From positions 1,116,001 to 1,180,000 of the forward strand of contig JAXQJY010000032.1 in the NCBI GenBank assembly GCA_037042185.1: a DNA stretch of 64,000 bases. The letters are read 5' to 3'. Origin of the DNA: Sordariomycetes sp. S80-01Y. Taxonomy: Eukaryota; Ascomycota; Sordariomycetes. A program made the translations under genes and the position numbers. The notes beneath the pieces are model-generated. The model saw nothing but the letters and a program-made list of their open reading frames with translations, was not told the DNA's origin and searched no databases. Positions 35,176-45,358 of this stretch are shown here, piece by piece; within the stretch, counting starts at the first letter, position 1, and the number at the start of each line of letters is the position of its first letter.

Positions 35176-38100
35176 ATGGGAAGTGCCTTTTCCACCACCA
35201 AGATGCCTGCCAACTCTTCCGGGGGTCGCAAGCAGGAGCGCCTGTCCACATTTGCTAAACGATGGGAGAGGAAGCTGGGCGTTCAAGTTGTCGCTGACAA
35301 GATGCAGCAGCCTGGGATCTCGACGACCGATCTCTCTAAGGCAGATGAGCGCCCCTCGCCAGCTGCACGACTTGATAAGATCCGTCGGCAGTCAGCCCGA
35401 GCTGCCACTAAGCTCAAGAAGAAGGCATCCTCCGTCTCGGATCGCCTGAGGAAAACTGCTACGGCGTCGTCCCGATCTGTGATGGATGTTGCGCCGCCCC
35501 AGCAACAAGCCTGCACGTCACAGGTTGGCAGCCTGTTCCAGGACATCTGCCCGCGCTATCTAGAGGATATATCTGCTGGCCTCAATTTCGATACCGCCGC
35601 TGTCGTCAACTACATTGCCGATGAGCAGGAGGCTGGGAGGCTCTATCCCAAGCGAACCTCTGGCGTCGGCAAGAGGAAGCGAAGTGACGATGAGGAAGGC
35701 GAGGATGAAGAACACGAGGTGATGGCGCGAGTTAAGCGCAGGTTCGATACCGCCGATCGCAGAGCTGTAAAGAAGACGGATAAGCACCTGAACTTTATGT
35801 ACGTTTGCGCCACTCTCACGATTGAGTGCACCTCGCAAGGCATACTTGGAGGTTGTTGCGAGCATCCCTCCCGCCACTCGAACTCATAAACCAGCCCTCA
35901 ACCGAGCCGCATTGCTAACAAAGCATCAGTACGAAGTTGATCGTTCGAGACTTTCCTTTTGCTCCACCTAGATACGTCAAAGAACTCCTACGCAAGCACG
36001 ACCAGCTTCTATCGCCGTCCTATCTTGAGCTGGAAGAGACCATCCACAACTGGAACGACTTGCCCAAAAAGCCCTGGACCAAAAATTTTGATTTTTCTCA
36101 GTTGCAAAGCATCAGCAAGCAGCAAGAGGAGGAATTAGTTGAGATCATCAACACAACTCAGCTCAAGCCGATCTATCGAGAAGAGTTTGAGGAGCTGAGG
36201 GACACTCGAACGGTCCGCGCCGCACGAGACAAGATGCGACAAGTCCGGGAAGCTAGTGCACAGCCCGAAGAACCCGAGGACGCATTGGGGCTGACGGGCG
36301 CAGCGGGGGAATGTCAATGTTGTTTTGATGACCAGCCCCTATCCAAAATGGTGCACTGCAATGGAGAGAAGACGCATGTGAGTAGGCAGCATCGCTTGTG
36401 GAATGTTTTACTGACTGGTTGTAGTTCTTTTGCAAGAACTGCGCCCGGCGGAATGCGGAGGCCATTGTGGGCTTGTCTCGATACGAACTGTCATGCATGG
36501 CCACGGATTCTTGCCCTGGAGGTTTTTCCCATTCGCAACGCAGGAGATTCCTCGACAAGAATATACAACGAGCCCTTGACCGGAATGAAGCCAACCATAT
36601 GCTGTCGATGGTAGCATTGGAAGACCTGGAGAGATGCCCCTTTTGCGACTTCGCCGCTGAGTATCCGCCAGTTGGGGAAAACAAGGTTTTCGAGTGCCAG
36701 GACAAGAACTGTTTGAAGCGAAGCTGTCGCTTGTGCCGGAAGGAGGATCACCTGCCGAAGACCTGCGGAGAGGCCGCGAAGGAGCATGGATTGAGCGCCA
36801 GAAGGGCTATCGAGGAGGCCAGGTCAGAAGCCGTCATTCGACGTTGCAACAAATGTAAGTCCAACTGTTACAATGCAGACGTGCCTTAGGCCTGAGGATA
36901 TACCAATCATGATTAACTAACGTCTTCAGGTCAACAACCATTCATCAAGGAGCTGGGTTGCAACAAGATGACTTGCACAAAAGCAGGATGCGGAAACGTG
37001 CAGTGCTACATCTGTTCCAAGTCATGTGACTACGACCACTTTAACCGCATCAACGGCTGTGTTCTCTACGACAATATTGAAGCACGTCACGATGCCGACC
37101 TGACAAAAGCCGAGGCATCGGCCAGAAAGAAGATTCTCGAGGAGAACCAGGACCTCACCGAAGAGCAGCTCAACATCAAGATGTCAGCCACAGTCGCGCA
37201 GGACGATGCTAAGCGCCGGCAGAACGACGCTCATCGTGCCGGAGAGCCGGACCTCTACTGGGACGAATGGCAAGAAAGAAGACGTAATGCCGTTCGTCCA
37301 GGTCGTCCGCCCCGGAACGCTCAGGTGCTCCCGTTGGGCGGGATACGCGATCCCGCTCCCCATGCTGCCCCGATTGCTCCTCCGAATCCCCCAGGGTATG
37401 TACGTGGAGGCGAACAAGTGCAGAATCAAGCGGGAGCCTTCCCCGTCATCCATGCGCAAGGTGGCTTCGCGAATCCTGTGTACAGGGACCTAAACTATCC
37501 GTTCGACCAACAGCGGCAGCATGGGGAACGGGTAGCTGCCCAACTCCGAGAACTGCAGCTCCGAGGTATCCATCAGCCAGCTCCAGTCCCAGCCCCAGCT
37601 CCGGCGCCAGAAAATCATGCCTTCCAAGGCCTAGTCAATCAAACGCCTGCTGCTGGCCTCGCGAGGTTGAACGAGCAACCGCAACCAAACATCAGGACGC
37701 GGTCGGAGGCTAAGAAGCTCAGGGATCAGCTCCGACTGCAGCAGCGGATGCGAATTCATCGGCAGCAACAAGCTCAGCAACAACAGCTTCAGCAGCAACA
37801 GATCCAGCAGCAACAGGCACAGCAGCAACAGGCACAGCAGCAACAAGCTCAATCGCCGAACAAGCGCGTCCGGCACCACACTGGAGCAGTCCAGGTACAC
37901 CCATCTCCCCAAGATCAACCAGCACCGAATCAAGAGCAGCCCCTGAGGCTGCAAACTCCTGATCGACATGCTCTTGCCGCCGAGGAGCTACCTTTAAGGG
38001 CTCCAGCTGCACCGCCAGTGCCAGTCCGCGGCGTCCTCGATGAAGTGCTGGCCCTTGGTGGAATGTTATATCCCCGAGTTGACCGCCGTATGGAGATTCT

Positions 38101-38284
38101 TGATTGGTTGAATGGACAGGGTCCAAACCCAGACTTGTTTCAACGATTAGGGGTCCGGTGGGATGAAGCTATGAGGGCCCGAGCACCGCAGGCGGGGCAC
38201 TTTGGACTTGGAAACGCGCTTGACGAGCGTCCTGGAAACGTTCCTCGCTTTGGCGGGCCCCAGAGAGGAGCCGGTGGGCTCTAG
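35176..38284 (+). CDS. RBR-type E3 ubiquitin ligase (RING-IBR-RING, RNF216-like)
   Basis: Four exons (35176-35798, 35930-36377, 36425-36854, 36930-38284) encode 951 aa. After a basic, disordered N-terminus comes RING1 from about residue 336 (CQCCFDD ... FFCKNCARR). An IBR domain follows (CPFCDFAAEYPP ... CRLCRKEDHLPKTC), then RING2 from 497 (CNKCQQPFIKELGCNKMTC). Cys510 in GCNKMTC occupies the place of the thioester-forming cysteine of RBR ligases. Arrangement and spacing resemble RNF216/TRIAD3. The C-terminus is Pro/Gln-rich with a poly-Gln tract near residues 778-808. The reading frame stays open for 82 more codons after the TAG stop (38285-38533). Substrates are unknown. Confidence 0.9.
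37762..37851 (+). repeat. CAG/CAA microsatellite encoding poly-Gln
   Basis: A run of CAGCAACAGGCA-like units inside the last exon of the RBR gene encodes alternating Gln blocks with single Ala, Leu or Ile. It is probably length-polymorphic between strains. Confidence 0.85.
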
Positions 38285-38947
38285 GATGGTCTACGGCCCC
38301 CTATGTTGCCAGCCCAACATGCCCAGCAGGTGAAGGATGGCCAACAGGCTCAGGCTGAGGCCGAAGCGTCTTTGCAAGAGTCTGTGAATGCCACTAAAGC
38401 TGGGCTGAATCCAGTTGAAGGATATAAAGGGGCGGGTCAAGCCTCAGGAGATAAATGTCCTCGTGCTGATCAACACATCGAGCGATGGAGTTTGGGGAAA
38501 GACCCTTCCGCCCCAGAGCCCGACGGGGGTTGAACGAGGGAAGAATTCATGTTTCTAATCCACTAATGAGGTAATGGAGCAGCTTCGGAGGATACAAGAC
38601 GGGTATCTCGTTTCGGGGGCCATTGGGTGGGCCATTAGTGCCATGGGAAAGCGTGGCGTCTGAGCGTTTGAGCGTGAATTGATACTTTTTAGGTCTTCTT
38701 TTATGGACAGAATGAACATTAAATCTATTATACAATACTTGGGCGTGTCTTCGTAGCAGCGTTCATGGGACGTGGCAGACAGCCGTGACGTCCTTGGAGT
38801 CCCCTAAACTTCGTACAAGTACTCCATGCACACAAACGATTAGAGACTTCCGGGTCGACCAGGTGCAGTCTAACCATGCCACCCAATAACGCCGACCAGC
38901 TCTTGCTAGAGCTCTCTCGAGACTCCTCGCGGCATTGTAAAGCCGTT
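38285..38947. other. In-frame post-stop extension and convergent 3' region
   Basis: Positions 38285-38533 continue the RBR reading frame without a stop until TGA, encoding 82 residues rich in Gln, Ala and Glu, in character with the protein's C-terminus. Positions 38534-38947 are 3' flank shared with the DCC1-like gene; nothing else was seen there. Confidence 0.55.
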
Positions 38948-39420
38948 TCACCTCGTCCTCCCAAACCGTTCGTGCCATTTGCCCTTGGCGACGCTGGCCT
39001 TCTCGCTGACCTTCTCGCCGCCCTCGACGGGCTCCAGCTCCACAAACTCGCGGATCTCGGACACGACGGCCATGCCCTGCTCCGGGCTCGCGGCGTCGGG
39101 CTGGTGCGGCCTGAGGAGGATGAGGGCGTTGGAGGTGCCCTTCTGGCGCAGCGAGTAGAGCTTGCCCGGCGTGGACAGGACGGCTGCCGTGTCGGTGCTC
39201 TGGAGAGCCATCCTGAGCCAAGCGACGATGGGTTAGCGCGTGTTTCGACCTCGGCTCGCAGGACGGAGACCAGGGTTGGGGGACAGAGGTGGGTGGGTGC
39301 GTACGGTGGTGGGTCGTCTGATTCGAGCAGCTTCTCGAGATCTGGGGGCAGCTCTAGCAGGCGGTAGCCTACATTGTCGGGCGTGTTGTAGAGGGGGATG
39401 CCCCTGTCCTGCGTGGACAT
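38948..39420 (-). CDS. Short DCC1-like sister chromatid cohesion protein
   Basis: Two exons (39420-39305, 39212-38948) encode 126 aa, with a 92-bp intron. The sequence matches the N-terminal part of Dcc1: YRLLELPPDLEKLLES, then TAAVLSTPGKLYSLRQKGTSNALILL. Dcc1 works with Ctf8 and Ctf18 in an alternative clamp loader for cohesion. Yeast Dcc1 is about 380 aa. Here the protein stops soon after this region, with a basic end (KGKWHERFG). I found no downstream exon resembling the C-terminal winged-helix part. It may be a naturally short lineage form or a truncated gene. The family call rests on the N-terminus only. Confidence 0.65.
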
Positions 39421-39799
39421 GACTGCGCTCGAGTGTTTGGGTCGACGTTCGGGGTTGGGGAGGTTTGGGGTCGCGTCTGCTGGATTGGTGCCCCGCGATT
39501 TGTTTACTTGGCTATCGATAAGAGAATGTGGGGGTTCTCCCGCGTTGGCGGCGTGATCTCGGATGTCGGTTGTGTAAGTGAGTGGCCTTGCTGACTTTGT
39601 TCATGGAATCCTCGTTCCTGTATTTCACCCATGAGTGACCAAATGGTCCAGAGCTCTTTAAAAAGAGATCATAGTGTCTCATTCAAGTCACATCTACTTC
39701 TTGAGCATAGGGCCCCTTCATCTCTCCCTTCATTCGTAACAATCATCAGGTTTGGTATCTGTCCGTCCGCCCATAAACAAAACGCTCGAGGCTTTTCTT
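39421..39799. other. DCC1-like promoter and permease 3' flank
   Basis: 379 bp of tandem intergenic DNA. No gene or clear element was seen. Confidence 0.4.
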
Positions 39800-41428
39800 C
39801 TAGTACACGTAGAAGATACCCGTCTCGTCCTCGGAGTTCCTCATCTTGCGATTCTTCCTGATGAGCATCAGCTTAGCCACCCAGGCCAGCGCGGCGGTGG
39901 CGGCCGAGAAGGCGGCGGAGCTCATCATGGCAGTCAGGTAGCGCGGCTCGTCGCTGTCAGGGTACAGGTAGGGCGTCCAGATGAAGGAGATGTTCATGAT
40001 CATGGTCACCATGGAGATGGCCACGGCCTTCTTCTCCTTGGTCTGGCCGCACACGGACGAGCACCAGCCGAGGATCAGCGAGTTGACGGCGTAGGTGCCG
40101 ATGGTGAAGATGACCATGGCCACGTAGCGGCCGGCGATGTTAAGTGTCAGGCCCGCGGCGAGGAATCCCACGATGGCGACGGACTTGGAGGCGGTGATGT
40201 GCCACGTCCGCTCGTTGAACTTGCCCGACATCCAAGAGACGAGGATGGTGGAGGCGCCGGCGATGAGGTAAGGAGGGCACGTCAGGACCAGCGTAACCGT
40301 CTCGCTGAATCCGAGAGTCTCGACGACGGTGGGGAACTGGTTTGGGTCAGCACAATGCGGCCAGAAGGGGGTGGGCTGCAATGCTCCCAGATCGTGCGGA
40401 AGAGACAACTTACGAAGTTCTTGAAGCCATTGGCAGCCAAGTGCATATGAGCCATAGCGCAAAAGATCCACACAAGAGGATCCGACGATGCTTGTTTAAG
40501 GCCAGCCATGGTGTTGGTTTCGCCTTTGTTCTCGGTGGTGTCGAGCTCAATACGGTTGTAGGCCAGATCCTTCTCCTCCTGGGTCAACCACCAGGTGGTC
40601 AGGGGGGTGTCGGGCAGCAGGAAAAAGCCAATGACGGCAATGACGAAGGTCACGACACCCTGAAGGATGAAGAGCCATTGCCAGCCCGCAATGCCAGCCA
40701 GGTCGTCCATGCCGTGGAAGATACCCGCGGCGATCAACCCGGCAAAGGCGGTCGCCAGGATGTTGCCGGTGTACAGGATGGCGATGCGCGTGGCAACCTC
40801 CTTTCTCGTGTAGAAGATGGAGAGAATGTACACGGCACCAGGGTAGTAAGGAGCCTCAGTCAGACCCAGGAAGAAGCGGGTGAGCAGGAGACCGACGAAG
40901 TTGTTCGCCACGGCGGTGAGGGCAGAGACGACGGCCCAGAGCATCATCGCCGTGCCCATGTAGCGGGAGGGGCGGGTGCGGGTGAGGAACATGTTGGAGG
41001 GGACCTGGGCGCTGACATAGCCGACGAACAGGATGGAGACGCAGGTCTGGTACTGCGTGTCGGTGAGGTTGAGATCCTCCTCGAGAGTGTTGATGCGCGC
41101 GAGGGCGATGGCATTGCGATCGAGGTAGTTGAGCCAGTACATGGACCAGAGCATAGGCTACGAGAGTCAGTCTCGCTGTCTGTAACCGTGTCTCCCACTG
41201 AGCCAAAGCGGCCCGGATTCAAAAGAGACTTGGAGGGAAGCATACCATGATCCAGCGGTCAAGCTTCTTCACGAGCTTGATCTCCTTGGGATCGGTCTTC
41301 TCGTGAGCACCAGAGTAATCGACCTTCTCGACCTTGGGAATAGGCTTCTCATCTTGGATGACACCAGCGTCCGTGGACTTGGTGCGCTCCATCCTGAGCT
41401 CGTTCTCATTGTGGTGTGCGGTAGCCAT
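39800..41428 (-). CDS. MFS transporter of the allantoate permease (Dal5) family
   Basis: Three exons (41428-41246, 41157-40414, 40336-39800) encode 487 aa, with introns of 88 and 77 bp. About 12 membrane segments are expected. The anion:cation symporter signatures are present: LNYLDRNAIALARI in the first helix, VSAQVPSNMFLTRTRPSRY, and RFFLGLTEAPYYPGAVY. The family takes up organic anions such as allantoate, ureidosuccinate, nicotinate or pantothenate; the substrate cannot be read from sequence. The cytosolic N-terminus is Glu/Lys-rich. A TATA box sits 117 bp upstream of the ATG. Confidence 0.92.
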
Positions 41429-41544
41429 CTCGACGCCCGGTGTTGATGTGCACGCGTTATGAAAGGGTCAAGATGCAAAGAAAAAGGATGGAAGCACACT
41501 ACAGAAGACCAACAACGGATCGAGGGTGCGGGAAATGCCCCCCC

Positions 41545-41552
41545 TCTTTATA
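41545..41552 (-). promoter_or_regulatory. TATA box of the permease gene
   Basis: TATAAAGA on the minus strand lies 117 bp upstream of the ATG at 41428. A TATA box is common in regulated transporter genes. Confidence 0.5.
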
Positions 41553-42685
41553 ACCTCACCGTTGCACCCGCAATAGCTGGGGGAGGAGAAGAGAAGCTGG
41601 GGCTCCAGGATGGAAAGGGTCCCCCTTGTCGTGTGAGCGAGCGATAGTCCACGCTGATCCTGCGGGCTCGTGTGGACCCGGGGGCGGCAGCAACGATATC
41701 TTCATCCACGCTAGCCTGAGACAGCCTGGGGGACAGAAGTTGGGGCGAGGAGGCGAGGAGCTGGGGTAAGAAGGTCCGAAGACTTCCGAAGAGTGTGTTT
41801 CTGGCCGTTGTTGGTTCGGGGTTTCTCTTGTGGGAACGATGGTGCTTGGTGCAATATGTCACTCCAGCCTTGACGGGGCTCGTCACGCCAGCTCGTGTTA
41901 CAAGTTGGGTAGTGCTCTCCGGGCTGAGAGAACCTGACGGCATGACCGACATTGTGACATCAGCGATCTAACCACAAACGAAATCATCCAAATCTGAGAC
42001 CAACAGAAACGGACTTGAACACACCCTCTTTGCCGCTGCGTGAGCATGGAGAGGTGCGTTTCTGCTTGGTACCGTCCGCCACGAACCAGGGCAGACGGCG
42101 CAACGCTGCAGTCCCACGACTCCCCGCATCTCGTTGAGCTCCGTCTTTTACAGCGTTACGTTTTGTGGGGGAAGCCAGGGCCCTCGCCAGGAGCATTGGG
42201 GCCGAGACCAGTCACCAGCCTCGTCCAAGTGCGTGACATGCCAGACGAGTCAGGCCCATGGACGCCAACAGATGAGGAAGCCCGGGCCAAGCAGCCGCGA
42301 CTTGGCGATGGCCTCGCCGCTCCGGGCCATTCTCGTCCCAGGACACTCATTCCCAAGCTCCCTCTTGGGCAGCGCTGACGGTGCTCCAACATGGTTGCCT
42401 AAAAGGCGGGCTGCTGATGGGGGATGGGACTGGATCTGGCGCGGTTCTGGAGATGACGCCCGATGGGGTTCCGTCCGGCAGGGGCAGGGATCGGCGACGT
42501 CGCGGAGGCGAGGGGGGAGATGGGGATGCCGCTAAATGCTTAACACGCAACGGGGCCAAGTCGTTGGTTGAGGTGTGGGATAACTCTAACCTTGTGCTTA
42601 AGTTTGTATTGTGGACCGGCGAGGGGGGCGATGCGACACTAACAGCTCAGGTTTCCTTCCAGAAGCGCCCTCCCCTGCCGTGCCA

Positions 42686-42714
42686 CCACCAGCACCAGCA
42701 CCAGCACCAGCACC
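42686..42714. repeat. CCAGCA microsatellite
   Basis: About four and a half copies of CCAGCA in non-coding DNA. Confidence 0.8.
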
Positions 42715-45358
42715 CGGACGCTGGCGGTTCCAGCAGTTGAGGTACATAATAACGGCGACCTGATACGGTGACCTCTCTTGGTTATTTCACGACGCAGGCC
42801 AAGGAGCGGGGATGAGGCGGCACTCGGACCATTTGGAGCCGCATCTCTTGTCGTTTCTCGGCACGTCGCCTGGGCTTTCGACGTTCTGCCAGATGGGCTT
42901 TCGTCGAGACTTCTCGCCTTTCTTACCACGACAGCAGGCGAGAAGACAATGCATGTCTCGTCATCAGGTCACTAGGATTGCAAAAGCACAGAGCCCGTAA
43001 AGGACGGGCCACCGGAATGTTGCGAGCTGCACCAACAGGCCAGGCCGCCTCCCTCCCCCCCTCTCGATCGACAAATCACAAGCCGGGGCCCCCTATGCAT
43101 ACTCCAACAATGATGCCGTGACCCCAACCACCCCTGTCGCGGCTTCGACAAGCACTGGCCGGCAGTAGGTCGACGACGGCTGCTGCGTGTTCGATCGCAT
43201 TTGGATGACGGGTTTGCCTCCTCCCCGGCGGCTGGCAAGCGTGGGACGGGCAGTTAGTTGCTGGCGCGCACAGCGCAACGGATCCGATCCAGGTCGCAGG
43301 AGTTAGGTTCGCTAGTCCTGGGGCTGAAGCTGAGCAGTCTTGGCCGTGGTGGTCAGCCAGATACATATCTGACCCGCGCTGCACTGCCGAATGTGCTTCC
43401 AAGAAGGGGGAGGGGGCTTGAAGCTAAGGTGGTCTAGCGGCGCGACGGAGGTCAGAAGTGGGAACCGCCGCCAAGGATGTGCCGTCTTCTCGAAGAATTC
43501 GGTGGCTTCTTTAGAGCGTCGTCATGCTATGGGAGGTCTAATTGCCTTTTGTTGCTGCGCGATTTTGCGCCGGCAGTTGCTGAGATCGGGGCGCTCGCCT
43601 CTTCGTAGCTGGCACCTTGGTAGATCTCGGTGCGTGGGTTGAGGTCGTTACGCCTCTCGCCTCCGCGACTTACACCGGGAGCTGTACTCCGTAGGCATCC
43701 CCAGAGACCGCCTCCTAAGTATACCGACCATGCTCATCAAAGAGGCAAATTCCGTCCTTCGTATCTAAAACACCTCATCGGAATCGCACGGGGATTTTTC
43801 ACTATCGATTCCTTCGTTGAAGCGCCCAACCCCCCAAGGGTCCCCTCAAGGCGCCCCCCTCATTTCGGTCAACGTCCGCCACCATCCTCGTCCGCTCCCC
43901 ACGCCGCCTCCGTAGATTTCTCTTCTTCGGTCAAGATCCAGCTGCACCATCCCCGTCGGGCGTCTCGTGGTGTCGGAGCACGTTTCTTCGTATCATTGAG
44001 CCAACGTTCTTCTCTAGCGCTCGTTCCACACCGCGGGGCCCCGAGACGAACGCTTGGGCCTCCTTGTTTGTGCTGGAGACGAGGCTATTCACTGGAGACG
44101 CGCTCCCTCTGGGGCGTCACATCGGCCAACTGGGGACGCCCCAGCGCGCGGGCGAACGTGGCGATGGGGTTTGGTCTGGAGAAGAGTTCCGGTTTCACGC
44201 GTGTCCCCGGATTCTACGCTGCGAGAAGTCCACCTTGGATTGAGGTCCAGAACTGTCCTGCTCAAAGCTTGGAAATGGAATCAGATACCGGCATGATGGC
44301 TTACTACAGTAGACAAGAGTAAGGGTCCGATCTAGACCTTGCTGCGGAGTCACTTCTCCAATTTATTGAGGCTTTGCTCTTTCTCCGCGCCGAGGCTGAA
44401 GGCCTAGAGCCAAGACAGGTAGGTATTCGCTAGTGCGGTCAAGGAGCAATGTCCCGAAGAGGTAGTCCGAGGGGTGCTACTTGTGTGCGGTTACATGAGC
44501 TCTTTGAGGCTTCTTGTCCCGAAGTCAGACTGCTAAGTTTGCTATTTCGAGCTGTCGTACCACGTCCGTCGTGCAGCTGTGAGGTGGGGAGAACCCAGCG
44601 CCCGTCTCTTGACAGTTCAAGCACGCAGCATGGCGCGCCCAGCGTGACTGAGCTCGCTCACGCAGAACAGCGGGCGTTTCGAGACTTAATGGAATGTCTC
44701 GGGTCGCGCTTCAGGCCCGAGGTCTCCCGAGAGTTTATGCACGTCAAGCTGGGCTAATTGACCGCCCTCGAATGCCAGTAGGAGTGGTTGGTTTCACCCC
44801 TTTTCAGCGGCCACTCACAAAACTTGCAACTTCCAGGATTGAATGTGTGAATTTTTGTTTTCTCGTACGCCCAGCAATGAGCTTCTGAGAGTTTGGTGAA
44901 GCAACGAGATATCTGCTACGCGTATTGGGACGGTCGTCAGAAAGTCAGGTCCAAATCACATACAACCTCGAGGGCGCCAGCGAGCGTCTCCCAAGGTCTG
45001 GAGTCATGGTTCAGATACTAGGTATGATCTATGATGAATGGGTACCGTGCGTAATGTTCGAAAGCTTGAGGCTTAATGCTGTATTGTATAATATGAGCCG
45101 ACGTCGAGCCTACTGCCTCCGGTGCCGAGTCGTACCAACCTTGTTCGGCTGGTACTAGGCCAAGAAGTCTCATCCTGTGACTCTGGCTGAAGAACCAGGC
45201 TACTAGCCCCCGATTCACCCCCTCAAAGCTGTAATATGGTCGAGTTATATGGTAGCGATTGCCTAGGATCATGGTATCCTCGATGGGGCATTGAAAACAT
45301 AAGCCTATCTCGACCATTGGACTTATCAAGATTGGGTATTAATTCTACGCTGAGGCTC

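Larger units (their letters stand above)
41429..45358. other. Gene-poor 3.9-kb region
   Basis: The first 150 bp form the permease promoter. The rest lies upstream of the permease (-) and beyond the 3' end of RAD4 (-). The longest ORF (43630-44322, +) is Arg/Pro/Ser-rich with no recognisable domain and looks like chance. A short CCAGCA repeat is listed separately. No transposon or RNA gene was recognised. Confidence 0.4.

Noticed and set aside
43630-44322. 230-codon ORF on the plus strand
   Set aside because: Arg/Pro/Ser-rich composition, no domain and no family resemblance; looks like a chance ORF in GC-rich DNA.
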